Assembly: GCA_034670405.1 (NCBI GenBank)
Contig: JAXDDX010000018.1
Location: 4,867,501-4,931,500, forward strand
DNA length: 64,000 nt
Source: Hoplostethus atlanticus
Lineage: Eukaryota > Chordata > Actinopteri > Trachichthyiformes > Trachichthyidae
Reading direction: 5' to 3'
In this document: positions 57,301 to 64,000 of the stretch, piece by piece
Position numbering within the stretch: the stretch's first letter is position 1
Layout of the letters: each line of letters opens with the position of its first letter
The notes under the pieces: model-generated
What the model saw: the letters and a program-made list of their open reading frames with translations, nothing else
Database searches by the model: none
What the model was told of the DNA's origin: nothing
Made by a program: the position numbers and the translations under genes

Positions 57301-58510
57301 TTCTGGCCAGTTTTCCAAATGCTGTACATATAGACAAACACAGACACACATTCAATCTTTTTATTGCAAGGGTACACATACATAAAGTGTTTCCATGTAG
57401 CGTTTCCTTGTATCATGTGACATCTGCAACAGAACAGTGAACCACCAAGACTCTCATAGGGGTTTTTCAATTCTATTAGTCTAGTCATTTTATGTCACAT
57501 TACTGAAAATAAAGACTTTCTCCATTGGCTACCCTATAAAAGATTGCAACCATTGTTAAGAATTTCTTCAATGGGTAGCAATGGTTGTAAGCTAATGTCG
57601 TAGCTTACTGCTAGCAATATGTGTTGGTTTTAACTTTTTGTTAACTGAGATGCAGAAATGTGTCAAAGTATCCCTGTAAATTCCATCTTAAAATGTACCA
57701 CTGCTGGCACATTTATCACAAAACATTTGCAGCAATAAATACAATTGGCAGCTTTAACTCATGACCATCTCCAGCATCTGTCTTTAATTTGAAAGAGTCA
57801 TGTGAATAGAAAAGCATGACTGATGAAGGCAAAGTGAATAAGAGTAACAGTGAGTGTCTACATGCACAGCTGTTCCAGATACAGATAATAGCTCGTCCCA
57901 GTTACGGTCATGCTTAATTTGGGATTATAAATATCCTTGTATGAATCATACATGGAATAAGATGTATACGTACCTCAGTATCCCAACTATTGTTATATTT
58001 TAGCTCTCTAACCCAGGTTTCTTGAAGTTGGGATACGAGCTGATCCGAGTTATTGTAAATGGGATGTAAAGTTTATGAGACCTCAAGGACAGAAAATGAA
58101 CGTATGAATATAAACACACTCACTAAATATGTATTCAAAAACCTTCCTCTTTGATGCACAGAATCACCAAGTCCTTACTCAGCATTTTCTCTACGAAGAT
58201 CACCTGTTCAGTGTTACACAAACGAGACACATTCATCTTCTAAACAGCACGAGATCTGTCAGGCACGTTTGGTTTGACATGCTAAATTAAACTGTTTAAA
58301 ATCTTATACATTTCCCTTGATTATTCTTTATTCCTTTTTCATTACATACATTGAAAGTCTTACAGGAACATATTGATCATTGCTGATAGTAACAACAGTC
58401 CTTTGCAAGTCACAATTCTCTTACGTTTCTTTTTACCCTGGTGCCTTTTCTGCTGGCTTTGTAACAAGGGCAAAGTGAAAAATGACAAGAATAAGTTAGC
58501 TCAAACTGAA
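54400..58510. other. Intergenic, pdha1 duplicate to pdha1
   Basis: No gene recognised. The minus-strand open frame at 55487-55783 (98 codons, with several Cys) has no recognisable domain. I looked for a pdha1-like exon 1 (a short MRxML-type start with a donor) on the minus strand and did not find one. Confidence 0.45.
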
Positions 58511-58513
58511 AGA

Positions 58514-58519
58514 TTTATT
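58514..58519 (-). terminator. pdha1: Candidate pdha1 poly(A) signal
   Basis: TTTATT on plus (AATAAA on minus), about 670 bp past the stop. It implies a 3' UTR that includes the T/G homopolymer run at 59118-59150. Confidence 0.4.
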
Positions 58520-59117
58520 ATGTTGACTTGAGTATGAAGCCATTTCCACAGGCCAGGTGGTTTCTTTTGGGATAGATATTGACACATGACGTTTGGATAA
58601 TGGCACCTTGAAAATGACCCAGGAAAATCAAACAAACAAGCAAATTTAGGATCAGTAAACCAAATATATTCACTAGGGGACAGATTTACACAACCTTGAA
58701 TTAAATAAATGCTAGTTGTTTTTTGCTCTTAATAAAAAGTTAAGTGCAGGTATTCTTCAAATAGTTTCTAAGCTGATAGTCTTTAAAAAGTAGTCTTTTC
58801 TTGAGTTTCACTCTAAAGCAAAACATAAGAATAAATGGGATTGTGAAAAGCTCATGTTTCTAATGTTTCTTCTTACTGTTAACTTCACACTGGGTTAGCT
58901 TCAGCAGTAGGATCTTTGTTGGGTTTAGTCTGAGAAAGTGAATTTGGCCCCTGCTGAACATCCAGTATCAACATTAAATTACTTGTTGACACTTCAAAAA
59001 TGGCATAACTTGACTGATAAACTTTGACTTGTATGCACTGGGTCTGAGGCACTAGTTTAGTACAGTACAGTATATGGACCAGTGGTAACTTGTGTGTGTG
59101 TGTTACAGTTTTGGAGA

Positions 59118-59150
59118 TTTTTTTTTTTTGGGGGGGGGGGGGTGGGGGGT
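59118..59150. repeat. Poly-T/poly-G homopolymer in pdha1 3' UTR
   Basis: About 12 T then about 13 G followed by GGTGGGGGG. On the minus strand this is a C-run followed by an A-run just after the stop. Prone to assembly error; G-quadruplex potential on the plus strand. Confidence 0.85.
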
Positions 59151-59187
59151 TGGGTACATATTAGGGAATGAATGGGGACAAGAAATC

Positions 59188-63416
<4,229 letters not shown>

Positions 63417-64000
63417 CTGCAATGGGAGACAAAAAAGCACTAGAAAAAAAGCAACTGCACAGTTCACCAAAAACCACTACTGTTTTGCGAGACATCGAGC
63501 TAGCAGAGGCAGAAAAAAGTACGATAAGACATAGCCAGGAGGAAAGACACTGAAAAAACATATCTCATAAAAACTAATAAGTTAATTGAACTGCAGTCCA
63601 CATCAGCCTACACATTACATAGATATCTACCAGTATATTCACTTGTCACAAGTGACAACTGCACTGACACTAAGGTGATAGGTAACAATAACAATGTATT
63701 GAATTGTCGACTGTCTGTACTGTATCTGGAGAGATAGAGGTGAGACTGAAACCTATCATTACAATTGTCAGTCTTGCATATTATATCACTGGGATAAATT
63801 CTACTAAATTAAATTATAATGAAATTAAAGTATTCTTCATTTTGCTGGGACCCCGAGAAGCTCCGCTGGGGCCACTGCGGAACCCCAGGCCCCAATTTGA
63901 GAACCACTGTGTTAGACTGCAACACGTTTAACCAAAAACTTAAAAGATGGAGTCTTCACTTGCCAAAAGACTGAACCTAACAACTACAGTTCAAATATTT
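63417..64000. other. pdha1 intron 1, partial
   Basis: No exon 1 start (short MTS-coding exon with donor) is seen on the minus strand up to the window end. Positions 63420-63565 are similar to 54170-54345, the intron flank of the pdha1 duplicate. Confidence 0.6.
63730..63912. mobile_element. hAT MITE, second copy (decayed)
   Basis: It ends TTTGAGAACCACTG like the element at 18955-19191 and shares GAGACTGAAACCTAT and CAGTCTTGCA words with its interior. The left terminus is not clear, so boundaries are approximate. It lies in pdha1 intron 1. Confidence 0.6.

Overview
This is teleost fish nuclear DNA. Eight protein-coding genes with short GT-AG introns can be assembled exon by exon, and every splice-phase sum closes in frame. 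The spacers hold microsatellites, tRNA-derived SINEs, hAT, Tc1 and Ty3/Gypsy remnants, as in ray-finned fish genomes. Gene identities come from recalled vertebrate family sequences; no search was run.

Plus-strand half (about 3.2-34.4 kb): wasf3 (WAVE3, actin nucleation promoter, CDS 4755-8771), atp6v1a (V-ATPase catalytic A subunit, 10870-17849), zdhhc23 (palmitoyltransferase, 22550-24679), an 8 kb stretch of repeats with no convincing gene, then a small TATA-driven secreted lipocalin of the fish ptgds type (32627-34131). atp6v1a and zdhhc23 are neighbours in the same direction on human 3q13.

Minus-strand half (about 34.5-63.4 kb): zfx (C2H2 transcription factor, 36037-41177), sat1 (spermidine/spermine acetyltransferase, 45883-47036), prdx4 (ER peroxiredoxin, 48353-52903) and pdha1 (pyruvate dehydrogenase E1 alpha, 59188-63416; first exon beyond the window edge). 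Read along the minus strand the order pdha1-prdx4-sat1-zfx, all co-oriented, matches human Xp22, compressed here to about 27 kb. The lipocalin and zfx converge tail to tail, with poly(A) signals 25 bp apart on opposite strands.

Most notable: (1) between prdx4 and pdha1 lies a partial pdha1 duplicate in which exon 2 and exon 11 are both intact and in the same phase, separated by a 102 bp intron with good splice sites, exons 3-10 being gone; (2) this zfx lacks the finger matching human ZF11 and has a 63-residue Ala/Ser-rich linker there; (3) the lipocalin has Gly at the L-PGDS catalytic cysteine; (4) sat1 intron 3 is too short for the mammalian polyamine-controlled poison exon; (5) a (GT)16 tract stands in for the polypyrimidine tract before a zdhhc23 exon encoding the DHHC region.
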